Numbered from the stretch's first letter, positions 1-11,853 are shown. The stretch: 64,000 bases of DNA from Ovis canadensis (GCF_042477335.2 NC_091260.1:49681001-49745000), one strand, 5' to 3'. Numbers and translations are program-made. The notes: generated by a model from the letters alone, not told the origin.

Positions 1-1200
1 CCGGATACCGCCTGACAGCTCTCTGAAGGGGTTTATTCGTTAAAAATGGGAAGCACTTTAATTACCTGTTTGGGTCTTTTTTTTTTTTTTTGCTATATGT
101 GTGCATTATACGTTTAAAGAAAAAAAGCAGGTCCTTTGGACATTCAGGAAATTATATCATTAATTATGCCTGTCAGAACACTAAGCAGCCTAAAGTAAAT
201 GGAAATTTCTTAGTGTTTCTTTTTTCCTTTCTTTCTTTTTTTTTAAATGTCTTAAAAATATTGTTTTTGTAATATTTCCACCGACTCTATTAAGTATTTG
301 ATTAATGAAGAGAGTGGACATTTTTTGGTCATAGATAAATCAGCAAAATAGCTGCCTTTTGTTAATTGATGGCTTACTTAGCAGAAAACCTACTTTCCCA
401 ATGTACATGTTATTCAAACTAATATTAATGTTAATTTATGTTCCTAACATACAGTAGCCATGGGGGAAGGAGAGCTGACTCAGGAGCCTAAAAGGTATAG
501 GGAGAGATCGTTGGTTGGGAATCACCGGATTCTTGAAGGCATCCCCTCCTTACTCTCTGAGAAGGACTGCCATTCTCCTGAGAAGTATCATCCCCTTGAT
601 ATGAAGATCCACTGGCTTTGCAGCCAGGAAGTACTGATAAGACAATACAGTTCAGGAAATTCTGGACTAAGAGTCAAGGATTGGATAACCCTCTCTGGCC
701 AACACAGAGAAGGAACATCCTGGTTTGGGGCCATACACTGCCTAACTGTCCCAGTTTCTAGCTCCCACTGGACCCCATTGGGTTGGGAAATCAAGAGGAT
801 GGTCCCTGTGTCTTTGAGAGGTAAACTCTACAACAGGCTTGGAAGGGAATCCACACCCCATGATCTCAACCTAGAGTTTGCTTTGCAAAGAGTCCCCAGG
901 GAAGCAGCTATGCAGATTCTTAGAACTCAAAGAAAAGAGGGATAATTGGAGCCCTGTTGGGCTGGGAGAGAAGAAAAATTTAGCCAATATGCTCTAAAAC
1001 CAATAAGATTGTTTTGAAATGCTTTGTAGAACTCTCACTTCTTCTAGGGCTCAGTGGTTGGCAACCACGGTCACTGGCATTCTTGCTGGATGGCTCAGCA
1101 TGGTAAAGGATTCATCAATATCCCCATCCATGAGTCCATGCATGAGAAAGAGGGTGCCCTCTAAAGCTATAACAACTCGAAAGAATGGAAGACCATCAAA
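1..1200. other. Unassigned sequence with T-rich tracts
   Basis: No repeat family or exon is recognised. The first 300 bases carry T-rich runs (near 78-91 and 230-243). The only notable item is the open frame at 460-945, listed separately. Confidence 0.5.
460..945 (+). other. 161-codon open frame, no recognised product
   Basis: The frame starts at an ATG in good Kozak context (gccATGG) and is preceded by a pyrimidine-containing stretch ending in cag that resembles a splice acceptor. The predicted peptide is basic and mixed in composition. I see no signal peptide, membrane segment, zinc ligand pattern or known domain, and no Bov/L1 motif. The length is not exceptional: chance frames inside repeats in this window reach 205 codons. 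It is most likely a fortuitous frame in unique or old-repeat DNA. Conservation of the frame in related ruminants would be needed to call it a gene. Confidence 0.15.
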
Positions 1201-1650
1201 TGCACTGCAGGTGGAAAAATAAATTAATGCAATCTTCCTGGAAATCTACTTGGCGTAATATATCAAAATGTATAAAAATGTTCGCACATTCTAAGTCAGT
1301 ATTCCCCTCACTAGGAATCTACCTTAAGGAAATAATCAGAGATGGGGACACAGATTTATGTTCAGGAATGTTTATCTCCGCATTATCATAACCAAAGAAT
1401 TGGAGAATAAAACATCGACAATAGGAGGTTGGTCAAATGCATTCTGAAACATCTGTACTATGGAATTTGAAAAGGCTATTTAAAGTAATGTTTTTGAAAA
1501 ACACTTCATGACATGGGAAACTGTCCATGTTATCAATGGTAACTGCATTCTTGGATTTTGGTGACCTTTATCTTCTTTTGCATAGTTGCTTGTGATTTTA
1601 AAATTTTCTACAATGAGCAAGAATGAGCAACAAAATACATTATTACAGAA
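1201..1650 (+). mobile_element. Old L1 LINE fragment (ORF2 end and 3' UTR)
   Basis: The text follows the end of mammalian L1 ORF2: a 'ccctcactaggaatctacct' block, then 'aaggaaataatcagagatg', a 'caataggaggttggtcaaat' block and 'tatggaatttgaaaaggc'. It ends in a 'ttttctacaatgagcaa' tail typical of old L1M/L1ME copies. The frame is broken. The 5' boundary is approximate. Confidence 0.7.
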
Positions 1651-3295
1651 CAGAAAGAAAGAAAGAATGTTGTGTGTAACCTTTGACCAAATAATGATTT
1701 GGGCTCCATATTCTTCCCTAGGACAGATGGAAGGCCCTTTTATATTTGATTGGAAGTCTCACCATTTACGATGGAGAGCTGCGCTAAAGCTGACTCAGCC
1801 AACTTTTCTAGCTCCTCCTGGACACAGGCAGTCTCTTCCAAAGGAAGGCATCCTCTACATACTCTAGCCAGTGAACTGAACATGAACCAAAACTTATGCA
1901 GGGACCAGGGCCCTGACAGCCAAGCTCAGAAGGGCTGGCTTTCCTTCTGAGTCCTTTAAGGGCTGTCTCGCAAAGGTCACACCAATATTGACGGTGGCCT
2001 TGGACTGAGAGGGCAGGACACTAGTCATTAAAACAGAGCCAACTGTCCCACAGCACTTGTCGCCAGTGTAATTGGTGTCTTGCTTTCCCATGCCCTTATT
2101 CCAGGAAAAAATTGTTTGGTTGGGTTTGGGGTTTCTGTAAACTGCAGTGACCCCTCCAACGAAGGTCCATATCCTCTTCCCCTTTCGTAAACTCAATATG
2201 TATTTGTCAGAAGGCAAATTTTACTCTGTCACCCACTGAGAGTATATTAGGGCTATGTCAATCACATCACTGTGGGGGGCCACATGGAGGAAGATGAAAC
2301 TTCTCAAACATGGAAAGAAAGAAAATCTCCATCTTTATCCAAATCCCAGGCACCCTTTGCCAAACACTTTCCCCTGAAATTTTCAAGGCCACGTGTTTGA
2401 ACGGGAAATTTAATCCACATGTTTCTGATTCATATGTACACTTAATGCATCAAAATATCATCTCTTTGAAGTCCAAATGGCCTTTTTATAGACTTCTTCC
2501 TTAGGAATGGAAAGTTGTGTTTGGCCAAGAACTAACAAATTCGAACCCTCCAAAGTCCAAGTTCCTTTCCAAGTCCCCAACTCAGAAGATTGAACCAGGC
2601 TTTGAAATACACCCTCTGTCCCCCTCGCCACCCCAATGTAACTGTAAATCTTGAGATGTTTATTTCCACCATGCCTTCTTAATCTTGATCATATACTTTA
2701 TGGAAGCTTCCAGTGAAAGCAAATTAAGAGCTATCCTTCTGTGAATTACCACCAGAATACCATGAGGGAGAGCAGATAGGGGAAGGGCTAGATCGCATGG
2801 CCCCCTCCAGGAACCTGAGAAATCAAGTGACTGGCCAGGAGTAACAGAGCGATTGGGGACAGAGCCAGCAGTTTTGTTTGAACTGCAGGCCGGGGCTGGG
2901 GCTCCCAGGTTTTCCCTGGGAACCCTGACAGTAAAACAGCACAATGGGAAGATCTGAATTCAGAGCTTCCACAATTCTATTCCCAAATATTCCCTTGCAG
3001 ACATGGCTCCCAACTTCATGCGGAACAGGATAGGACTGTAATCCCATGGAACCTTCTCAAATCTCCTGTCTGAAGATGATTGGAAACATAAATCAGTGCC
3101 GTCAAAACTGGATGCTGGGGAAGAACACTGAAAAAGGTGAGCAAGAATTATCCATTTCATGCAATGGTTCCATCAAGCTGAGCCCTCCCCACTACCTGGG
3201 CCCCAAGTCACTAATGGTCAGTGGGCCACCAAAGGATGGTGTCTTATGAGTTAGAGAGTATCCACTCTTTGCTTCTGAACTCCTTCCCTTAAATA
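1651..3295. other. Unassigned sequence, no gene seen
   Basis: Several open frames below 110 codons overlap on both strands without a recognisable domain. No clear repeat family is identified. Confidence 0.5.
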
Positions 3296-3381
3296 CAAGT
3301 CTCTGTCTAATTAATTCATTGTTATATCCTCCACAGCGCTTGGTGTATGGTGGTCAATAAACTTTCACTGAATAAATGGAG
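3296..3381 (+). mobile_element. L2 LINE 3' end fragment
   Basis: The short match 'cacagcgcttggtg' followed by 'gtcaataaactttcactgaa' resembles the conserved L2 3' terminus (cagtgcttggc...ctcaataaatgttgaatgaa). Confidence 0.5.
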
Positions 3382-4019
3382 TATATATATTGAAAACAAA
3401 GTTTTTTTTATTGTCTCTTTGACTGTCCCTTCTACTTCTTCACTTACTTGTACTTTCAAAATTTAACTGCAGAAAAGTTATCAGTACCACCTCCCCAATG
3501 TACCCACTATTAAACATTATTTAGTAAAAATGAATCAAATCTGTATCTTAAGCAATTTTCCTGCCCTCTATCATTAATCTTTTCAAGTGGGTGGATGAAC
3601 GGTCATTTGTAAATGGGCATAAAACAGCGATTGTGGACTCCAAATTCAGTTAAGCTTGCCTTCTTAACATAACTGAAAATGTTTATCAACTCAAAGATAA
3701 TGCATCTAAAAATATCCAGTCATGTTTACATTAGGGAGTCAGGCAAAACTGTGGCTTATCATTTCCATCCTTGTTAGGCTTTTCCAATGAACTTCACCAA
3801 CTTAAACCATAATAATCTATTCTTGAATATATAAAGTAATACATTTCCAATTGTTTTTTTATAGAACTGCTTATTAAAGCTCCCTCAACCCCAAGGGTTG
3901 CCATGAGAGTAATAAGATGCTCTTCACCTTTCAGCTTCCCCGGCATACTCCACATCTGTGAATTTTTAGTAAGCCAGAAATTGGAATAAACTAGCTAGGC
4001 TACCATTTCTTTGCCAGAT
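3382..4019. other. Unassigned AT-rich sequence
   Basis: No gene, RNA or repeat family is recognised. Confidence 0.5.
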
Positions 4020-4175
4020 AGTATTTATTACCATAACTATCACGTGTTTTAAAAAGCCCAGTTATATGCCACTTCTGTTATCCAGATGGGGAAACTGAAA
4101 TAGGTAGACTACTATATAACTTGCCAGCAAGCTGGATTTAGAATCTGAAGATCAGCATCTCCTGTTTATGGCTTA
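4020..4175 (-). mobile_element. MIR SINE fragment
   Basis: 'tatccagatggggaaactga' followed by 'aacttgccagcaagctgga' matches the reverse complement of the MIR core. It is diverged and lacks target duplications. Confidence 0.55.
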
Positions 4176-4474
4176 CACATCTGAGTAATATCAGATCCCA
4201 AAAGCCCTTCCTTCCTTTTAGTCTCATGGGACAGCAAGGGATCTTGGGGATGATCTGATTCTATGGCTTTCCAAAAAAATGCTCAGCAAGCCAGTTCTTT
4301 CTATCCATTAAAATCTGCACGTGGTCACTGTGTAAAGTCCGTATTATGGAGGGGACTCTGAAGATCAAGTAGTGAGGTACTAAGAACCGCTTCTCTATTG
4401 GATCCTTAAAGGACTCAAAGACTAACTAGAACTCCTCAAAACACAGGTTGAAAACCTGTTAAAGAGTTCATCCC

Positions 4475-4585
4475 TCAAAGTCCTCAGAGGTGAAATGACT
4501 TACCTAGAATCTCTAGGCTAATGACAGAACTAAGCCTAAACCCAGGGGTCCTAACCTTCTGAGTGCTCTGCCCACCATATCACAC
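4475..4585 (-). mobile_element. MIR SINE fragment
   Basis: 'gaaatgacttacctagaatc', then 'acagaactaagcctaaaccc', then 'gtgctctgcccaccatatca' follows the order of the MIR 5' half in reverse complement. Confidence 0.6.
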
Positions 4586-4638
4586 TGAAATCATTTAGCA
4601 GGGGAAGATTCACTTTCTAAAACAGCAACCCCATGACT

Positions 4639-4955
4639 GTTGTTATTTAGTCGTTAAGTCGTGTCTGACTCTGCAACCCCCTGGACTGCAACGCAACAGA
4701 CTTCCTTGTCCTTCACCATCTCCTGGAGTTTGCTCAAACTCATATCCATTGAGTTGATGATGTCATCCAACCATCTCATCCTCTGTCACCCCCTTCTCCT
4801 CCTGCCCTCAATCTTTCCCAGAATCAGGGTCTTTTCCAATGAGTTGGCTCTTTGCATCAAGTGGCCAAAATATTGGAGCTTCAACTCCTTCCAGTGAATA
4901 TTCAGGGTTGATTTCCTTTAGGATTGACTGGTTTGACCTCCTTGTTGGATTGCTA
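4639..4955 (-). mobile_element. BovB LINE 3' end, antisense
   Basis: The reverse complement of the BovB C-terminal region and tail is clear. It shows 'tgttatttagtcgttaagtc', 'ccatcctctgtcacccc'-type text, 'tttcccagaatcagggtctt' and 'aagtggccaaaatattggag'. It encodes the broken end of the BovB ORF2 frame. The 'gttgttatttag' start and 'tcaagtggcc' variants suggest an older BovB subfamily than the copies ending in ttcagttcag. Confidence 0.9.
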
Positions 4956-5038
4956 CGACCTATACATCAGAGTCAAAAATGGTTAATGCATGGAAAACAG
5001 ATAAAATCATAAATAGGAGATAGTGTCATAGTTTAGAT

Positions 5039-5360
5039 CAGGAATTGGCAAACACTTTTCTGGAAAGGGCCAGATAGTAAATAGTTTAGGCTTTGCCATA
5101 TGGTCTCTGTTGTGAGAATTCAACTTTCATTGTAGTCATAGACAATACATAAATGAATCAGCATGGCTGTGTTCCAATAAAACTTTATTTATGGATTCAG
5201 AAATGTGAATTTCATATAATTTCACATGTCACAAAACACTGTTTCTTCTTTGATTATTTTCCCTCAAATGTTTAAAAAATAACCATTACTAGCTCATAGG
5301 CTACAGAAAAACAGGCAGAGGGCTAGATTTGGCCCATGGGCTGAAGTTTGCCAACTTCCA
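5039..5360. mobile_element. hAT-type nonautonomous DNA transposon
   Basis: Ends are imperfect terminal inverted repeats: 'caggaattggcaaacact' on the left and 'agtttgccaacttcca' on the right. The internal text 'aaagggccagatagtaaata', 'ccaataaaactttatttatg' and 'agatttggcccatgggctga' is typical of a well-known mammalian MER/hAT family. I do not assign the exact family name. Possible degenerate 8-bp target duplications flank it (gtttagat / tctagaag). Confidence 0.7.
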
Positions 5361-6467
5361 TCTAGAAGAAAACTTTGCTCTGAAAAATGCGTAAGCAGGA
5401 ATAAATAGGACCCACAGGCTCTTTAAGGGCTTAGCACATAGTTTGTAGAAGAGCTCAGACAATGTAGTCACTCCCTGAGTGTTTGCATCTGGGCTGCCTT
5501 TTCTTAAAGTTCTGAAGGCCTAGCAGAACCCACTGGGGAAAAGTAACATCTCCATGTCCTTGTTGGGAACCAGTGCAATCAGTGCCCTGTTAAAAGGTAT
5601 AGTAGGAGGTGGTGAACTTTACAAAAGGCCTGTAAAGGAAGGACAAAGGAAGACCTTTCTCCCGACCTCATGCTGAACAGGGAGAAAGGAAGTAAGACCT
5701 GGACCCTGACAGCAAAATCTCTGCTATCTGATGCTAAGACCATTTAAGCAGATCACTTGAAGACAGTGTTTCGTTTCACTGTAGATTCGGGGTGATCCTA
5801 GGAGCCGGGATCAGTTATTTGGTTCTTATATTAGAATCATTAATTTACTGGCTGGCATGCTTATAACCATCATAGCATTACCGTTAGGGCCAAATCAGAA
5901 ATGCTGATACACTGTATTCCATCTTTGGGGAACTAGGTAAGTTCTTCCCAAGGAAACAATTTTAAGAGTAATTAGTGGTGTCACCATGACATTAAACAAG
6001 TATAACTCAGAGGATTTAGCCATAAAATGACTTATTTAGTGGAGCTTAATTGGTGGATACCCTTGGATAAAAATTTGCAAAGTCTCACGATTTTTCTGAT
6101 AAGCTTTAAGAAATATAAATAGTCTCAATCCATTATTATAAATGTCCAATCCCATGTAAATGTCAGTCTTGCTATTAAGTTAAGACTTCCCCACCACCCC
6201 TGCCCTCCTCTCACCTCTACCCCAAGCTAGGACCTAACTATATATAGGAAGCACAAGACAGGGGAAATGGGCTAAAACAAAAACAAAAACAAAAAAACTT
6301 CCCTCTTCCATGACCCAGCACTTTAATTCCTCCTCCCTCCATTTGCTAAATGTGTTTTCTGACACCGCTGAATGCAAAGTCATGGAAGAAGTAAAGGAGA
6401 TCTGTCGGTGTGTCCTCTTTCTCTTTTGGGTGCCCTGAGTCTTCCTTCCTGTGTACCAGCTTTCCCC
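5361..6467. other. Unassigned sequence, no gene seen
   Basis: No repeat family is recognised. An A-rich CAAAAA-type tract lies near 6277-6297. Confidence 0.5.
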
Positions 6468-6690
6468 AGTGGGAGTGAGCAGGCGCCACTCTTCCTTGCC
6501 GTGCACAGGCTTCTCGCGGCGGCTTCTCTTGTTGCAGAGCCCCGACTCTAGGTACGAGGACTTCACTCGTTGTGGCTCAAGGGGCCGAGTTGCTCCATGG
6601 AATGTGGAATCTTCCTGGACCAGGGATCAAACCAATGCCCCTGGCACTCTCAGGCAGATTCCTATCCACTGAACCACCAGGAAAGTCCTG
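6468..6690 (-). mobile_element. CHR-type tRNA-Glu SINE, antisense
   Basis: 'ggcttctcttgttgcagagc', then 'agttgctccatggaatgtgg', 'aatcttcctggaccaggga' and the terminal 'ccaccaggaaagtcc' are the reverse complement of a cetartiodactyl CHR SINE. The last part is its tRNA-Glu-derived head. Confidence 0.8.
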
Positions 6691-6859
6691 GCCAGGTACA
6701 TTCTTACTTGATGGATCTTATACTGATACTTCAGCATTGCCACTCTTGGGACCTGACAGATGTCTCAGGATTAATGTCTCACGGGCACTGTTCCAGGTTC
6801 TTTGGAGATGCTCTATAACTGGTGCACTTCTCCGCCAGTGAGAGGCTTATTCCTTCCTT

Positions 6860-7060
6860 GTTGAGTTGCTAACTCATATCCAACTCTTTGTGGACCCATG
6901 GACTATAGCCCACCAGGCTCCTCTGTCTTTGGGATTTCCCAGGCAAGAATATTGGAGCTGGCAGCCATTCCCTTCTCCAGGGGATCTTCCTGACCCAGGG
7001 ATGGAACCCGCATCTCCTGCATTGTAGGTGGTTTCTTCACCGCCGTGCCACCGGGGAAGA
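6860..7060 (-). mobile_element. Bov-tA SINE with target duplication
   Basis: An antisense Bov-tA: Bov-A body first ('gttgagttgctaactcatat'), tRNA-Glu-derived head last ('gccgtgccaccggggaag'). It is bracketed by 14-bp target duplications at 6846-6859 (cttattccttcctt) and 7061-7074, with one mismatch. Confidence 0.92.
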
Positions 7061-7074
7061 CTTATTCCTTTCTT

Positions 7075-7589
7075 AGCCCTGAGAAGTCCAACTGTACCTC
7101 TAGCTTCCCTCTGCTGTGGTCTGGGTGCCTCTCCTCTCAGGACGTTAGGAGACCCCACACCAGTTACCTCTTGCTGCTACCCCCTTTATCTGTCCTGACA
7201 ACTCAGAAAGTGCTAACCAACCCCATGGCACAGCAATCTCTCCTTCACTCCTTAAGTCAGAGCAACTAGCCAGTCTGGTCCTTTCAGACGATGTCAGACA
7301 CAAGAACAGCCTAAAGGGACATGCAACTCCAGTGGGTGCTCTAAAATCCTCTTGCTCTTTGTTTGACGAAGATGGGGAGCAACGCCTTTGGGGGATTCCC
7401 TTGGGTTGAACCCATTCTCCCCAAAAATGCTCCCTACACATTTTCAAACATACTCCTCTCCTCGTCCCTTTTACATCCTCAATATGGATGAAGGGTTCAA
7501 GGTTTAAGTTCTCAGCCAACTATTCTCTAAATCTTGGTCTTTTTAAAAATATCTTACAATTTTACTTGTCAATTATACCTCAAAGCATG
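7075..7589. other. Unassigned sequence, no gene seen
   Basis: A 124-codon frame on the minus strand (7145-7519) has no recognisable domain. No repeat is identified. Confidence 0.45.
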
Positions 7590-7739
7590 TGTGCATGTGT
7601 GCTAAATCACTTCAGTCGTGTCTAACTCTTTGTGACCCCATGGACTGTAGCCTGCAGGTTCTTCTGTCCATGGGATTCACCAAGCAAGAATACTGGAGTC
7701 GGTTGCCATGCCCTCTTCCAGGGGATCTTCCAGACCTCA
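7590..7739 (-). mobile_element. Bov-tA/Bov-A SINE, interrupted by BovB
   Basis: Antisense Bov-A body ('tgctaaatcacttcagtcgt' to 'ccaggggatcttccagacc'). The tRNA-like head is missing because the BovB at 7740 follows directly. Confidence 0.8.
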
Positions 7740-7947
7740 ATCAGTTCAGTTCAGTTGCTCAGTCATGTCTGACTCTTTGCGACCCCATGGACTGCAGCAC
7801 GCCAGGCCTCCCTGTCCATCACCAACTCCCGGCACTTACTCAAACTCATATCCATTGAGTCAGTGATGCCATCCAACCATCTCATCCTCTGTCGTCCCCT
7901 TCTCCTCCTGCCTTCAATCTTTCGCAGCATCAGGGTCTTTTCAATAG
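7740..7947 (-). mobile_element. BovB LINE 3' end, antisense
   Basis: It starts with the 'tcagttcagttcagttgctc' terminus and runs through 'ggcctccctgtccatcacc' to 'cagcatcagggtcttttca'. An 8-bp duplication (agacctca at 7732-7739 and 7948-7955) brackets it. The left copy lies in the SINE, so BovB inserted into or next to that SINE. Confidence 0.9.
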
Positions 7948-7955
7948 AGACCTCA

Positions 7956-8449
7956 CTAGAAATTAAAAAAAAGAAGAAGCAGCAGAAAGCATATGACTAT
8001 AAAAGAAGAAATAAAACTCATCATCTGCAGATGACATGATTATCTACATAGAAAAGCCAAATTGTCTGCAGATAAATAACTAGAATTAACAAGTTATGTA
8101 AATCCTGGCCTTACACATCAGTTTGGAATGTTATTTCTACTGTCATTGGGTTTCAACAGAAACTTCCATTAAGAACCTTCTTTTTCAGTCATTTGTGAAG
8201 ACAGTTTCCCAAGCACACTTCTGCTGTAATGTAATGAAACCAGTGTTAGCAGCACCATGCTACACAGCCTGGTCACGGTGACAGCCATGCGCCCATGTGA
8301 AAATTTCCACAGTGTCAAGGCCCTGCTTCTCCCAACATATGTCACACAAAGGTAGCCAGTGGAATACTCATTGCCCTGAGCAAACTACGTGCTTCATTTC
8401 TCACAATATTTTCTCATGCAACTCCCTCAGTCTTCAGGATCCTCCCTTT
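7956..8449. other. Unassigned sequence, no gene seen
   Basis: An A-rich, GAA-rich patch lies at 7963-8010. Nothing else is recognised. Confidence 0.45.
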
Positions 8450-8700
8450 CTTTCCCACGTAAAAATTTTATTGACATTCATCCTTCAAGGCTTTGCTAAA
8501 ATGTCACCACCGTCATGAATTTCCCCTCAAAGCTTTGTTTTGAATTCTCGTCTCCACCTCTTGTGTTTCCATAGCACTGTGCTGTTTCCTCTTCTCAGCC
8601 TGTGTCATTGTCTTCAGGAATTATTTTAGCCAGATGTATACATGGCTGCCTCTCCAATGAGACAGTGAGCTCTGCAAATGAAAGAGACCTTAACATACTC
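8450..8700 (+). mobile_element. L2 LINE fragment
   Basis: 'cattcatccttcaaggcttt', 'gctaaaatgtcaccacc', 'ccatagcactgtgctg' and 'gagacagtgagctctgcaa' follow the L2 3' region in order. Confidence 0.7.
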
Positions 8701-9179
8701 CTCTTCATATACCTGCTGTCTCGGCACCAGGCCAAGGTTCTTTTTATCAAGGCAGAAAGAGGAAAAAGAGAGAAAAGGCTCCAAGGTGCCCTCAAAAGTG
8801 GCAGGAACCACAGCTTTATAGCAGTGAGGGTCTATCCTGACTGGTCTTGCCCAGCAGGTGTTTCTACAGCACAGGACATGCCCACAGTGTGCTAGATAAA
8901 TATGAGAATGGTCCCCACATTGCACGTGACCCCGCCTATGCTCTGGCCAGAAACTTCGGACAGTATTGGCCAGTTCTCTGAGTCCCGTGCTCTCCAGTTC
9001 TCTGCATCTTACTGACGAACACAGGCAGCACTCTCTGTCACACATGTAGACCACATGGATGTTTGCGTCTTTTTTTCTCTCCACCACGTCCAGGCACTTA
9101 CCCAGTGGTTGACCAGTAAGGGAGTATCCAAGTTCAGTTCCCCTATCTCAAAACCTAAAGTGCCATTTAGGCTACAGAG
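8701..9179. other. Unassigned sequence, no gene seen
   Basis: A 153-codon minus-strand frame (8626-9087) starts in this stretch and ends within the L2 fragment. It has many cysteines but no ordered zinc-ligand spacing. I treat it as fortuitous. Confidence 0.45.
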
Positions 9180-9275
9180 CCCCCTGTGGAATTAGGCTGA
9201 GTGCCTTACTGGGTCACATAGCCAGTAAGTGGCTGATATGGGATTCAAACCCAGGCACTTTGTACCACTCCCATA
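9180..9275 (-). mobile_element. MIR SINE fragment
   Basis: 'gggtcacatagccagtaagt' and 'gggattcaaacccaggcac' are the reverse complement of the MIR tRNA-like end. Confidence 0.75.
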
Positions 9276-9383
9276 AATAAACTGTGATTTTAAGCATTAC
9301 AACTACCGTGTTAGATCTAAAGACAAAAGGAATAACTCATAGCGTTTACAAAAAATGAAAGCAGAATATTTCTATATTAAACT

Positions 9384-9662
9384 GCTGCTGCTGCTGCTGC
9401 TAAGTCATGTCAGTTGTGTCTGACTCTGTGTGACCCCATAGACAGCAGCCCACCAGGCTCCCCAGTCCCTGGGCTTCTCCAAGCAAGAACACTGGAGTGG
9501 GTTGTCATTTCCTTCTCCAATGCATGAAAGTGAAAAGTGAAAGTGAAGTCGCTCAGTCACATCTGACTCTTCGCGACCCCATGGACTGCAGCCCACTAGG
9601 CTCCTCCGTCCATGGGAGTTTCCGGGCAAGAGTACTGGAGTGGGTCGCCAGTTCCTTCTCCA
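9384..9662 (-). mobile_element. Bov-A2 (ART2A-type) dimer SINE with target duplication
   Basis: It begins with a CTG run and holds two Bov-A monomers joined by the 'gaaagtgaaaagtgaaagtg' linker, in antisense orientation. Perfect 12-bp target duplications (ctatattaaact) lie at 9372-9383 and 9663-9674, which makes this a relatively young insertion. Confidence 0.95.
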
Positions 9663-9814
9663 CTATATTAAACTACTATATAGAAAATGACTAAGTTAAT
9701 CATCCCCAAATTCTTAGCGTTGCACAGATATTATTTTCCCAGTGAAAAAATGAAAAGTTAAGATCTTTAAACCCAGAAAGAACTGGTACTGAAACCCAAG
9801 TCTGTTACAAGTTA

Positions 9815-10005
9815 GCTATGAGTAGCTATGAGGCCCCAGATAGTTTATTTCATTTCTTCCATTCTCAGTTTTTCTGTGTATAAAATAGATACAATGACAC
9901 CTAACTTGCACTGTTATAGAATGGATTAACTATAAGATATGCAAAGTACCCAGCACATGGTCCACAGTCAGGGAATGGTCATTGTAGTAGTATTACTGGC
10001 AATAA
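9815..10005 (+). mobile_element. MIR SINE
   Basis: 'tttctgtgtataaaatagat', 'aagtacccagcacatggtc' and the following tail match the MIR core and 3' half. Confidence 0.65.
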
Positions 10006-11547
10006 TATAGACCTGGCCTCTGTGATTTGTGTAACTTTGAGGCTCACAAGCACAAATACAAAACCTCACTATGCATAGTGATAATCCCTAAATATAATGG
10101 AGTATTTTTGGTAAAAGTTAAAACTTGGAAGACTACATTTGTCAAAAAGAATATCAATTTAGAGAGACCCATGTACTTACACTCTGGCTGGTATGTCAGG
10201 GATGATCTATCTGCCGGTAATCAATGTCTGTTGGAAAATGAAAATAGTTATAAACATCATCGCATGAGAACTAGGAAATGAGTCCTTCCCAAGACAGGTT
10301 ACAACTGCACAATTTCAAGCTGACATTTTATTTCACCTTAAAAAAAGTTGTATTTAATAAGGTAATTATCACTAAAGGGTTGGAGTCTGAAAACCAAGCT
10401 TCTACCATCTGATGCAGAACAGTTACAATCAAGATCTGTTTGGGGTTCAGAAAGCCACAGAGAGCTCCCCAAATCGCTTTTCCAAAAGGTGTTAGAATCT
10501 TAACAAAAGAATTGAGATACTGAGATCTTAAACCCCAAATATCATGCTTATTCTAGACTGGGTGTGTATACTTCCTTTGGCTTCTTGTTTTCTGTTTATA
10601 TGTCAGGTTTGTCTTATTACTCAGATCATAGGAAAGCAGTTCTGGATAGTCTTGACCATTCTAGAGGGGACAGACTAGCACAGGGTAGATTTGATTCATG
10701 AGGTCAACCAAATATGGCCAAAATTATATGACTGTTTGTCCATGGAGAAGCAAATTAGAAAAATAAATGCAAAACTGCCCTTTCCTTTGGGCCCAGTTAC
10801 CACTGACTCTGTCTCTGATTCCAGGCTACCTGATAGACAGATTCCTTCCCCCCTGGTAGACTGATGAACTACTCCAAGTTTCTAAACAAATCTAGAAACA
10901 CAGCCCCACTGAGGACCCACAGCCAGTCTACCTTTTCCAGTCTTTCAACACCAAGTGAGAGGAACAAGCCAGAGAGGTTCATAGGTTGCTCTGAGCAGGT
11001 CGAGTTGACGCAAAAAGTTGATTTATGGAGAATGGAGTGGGAGGCACTTTAAAAATATATCTTCCTTTATTACTTGGCCGTTGAGTTGAACTTAATTACA
11101 TATAAGATAGAGGTTATTGCCCCCCTCCATCTTCTTTATATTTGTTTATGCCAAAGCAACCAGATGTCATGAGAGCAGGAACAATAGTCATTTGAGAAGT
11201 AAATATTTCTGTCAACCCCCCCAGCTGGGCACCATAGAGGCAAAAAAATAAAAAAGGTCAATCTCTTGACTGAATTAAACTTCTTTGGGCTTTTGCTATT
11301 TTATGGAATTTAGACACTCTGCTCTGTGAATGCTTCAAATTGTTTGGCATAGTATAAAAAAATGCAAGCAATAAAAATTATCCTTCAGCTTTGAATGAGA
11401 GATAATTTATAGAGATAATCCCTCAAAGACAGATAAGGAAGGGGCTACCACACACAATGGATGAAATTTAAAGATCCTGGATTAGATGACTGGCTTGGCT
11501 ATTAGACGGACCTTGACTCTGCACATGTTATTTTTTTTTTCAGCTCC
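10006..11547. other. Unassigned sequence, no gene seen
   Basis: AT-rich unique-looking DNA with short frames only. Confidence 0.5.
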
Positions 11548-11672
11548 TTTACCTTCTCTGGTGGCTCAGGTGGTAAAGAATCTGCCTGCAATGTGGGAGA
11601 CCTGGATTCCATCCCTGGGATGGGAAGATCCCCTGGAGAAGGGAAAGGCTACCCACTCCAGTATTCTGGCAT
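11548..11672 (+). mobile_element. Bov-tA SINE, 3'-truncated
   Basis: The tRNA-Glu-derived head ('tctctggtggctcaggtggt') and the start of the Bov-A body ('tacccactccagtattct') are present. The rest of the Bov-A body is absent. Confidence 0.85.
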
Positions 11673-11807
11673 ATAAGAAAATAAAATATTCATGTTAAAA
11701 CTATCCTATTTTTAGTTTCATTTATCACTCTCTGATTAAGGTAATATATCCTACCAGAATGCAAAGACATGCTTAGTCATTAATTTTTGAAGATTCTTAT
11801 TTGGAAA

Positions 11808-11853
11808 TATAATAATAATAGTAATAATTAATTAATAATTATTACTATCATTA
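11808..11853. repeat. AT-rich low-complexity tract
   Basis: Runs of aat/att with an internal partly palindromic segment. Confidence 0.8.

Noticed and set aside
6860..7060. tRNA-like head with A/B-box-like text, considered as a tRNA gene
   Set aside because: The similarity is that of the tRNA-Glu-derived head of Bov-tA. No intact cloverleaf or tRNA 3' end is present here or in the other Bov-tA and CHR copies.
8626..9087. 153-codon Cys-containing minus-strand frame considered as a zinc-binding protein
   Set aside because: The cysteines lack regular spacing, and its 3' end lies in an L2 fragment.
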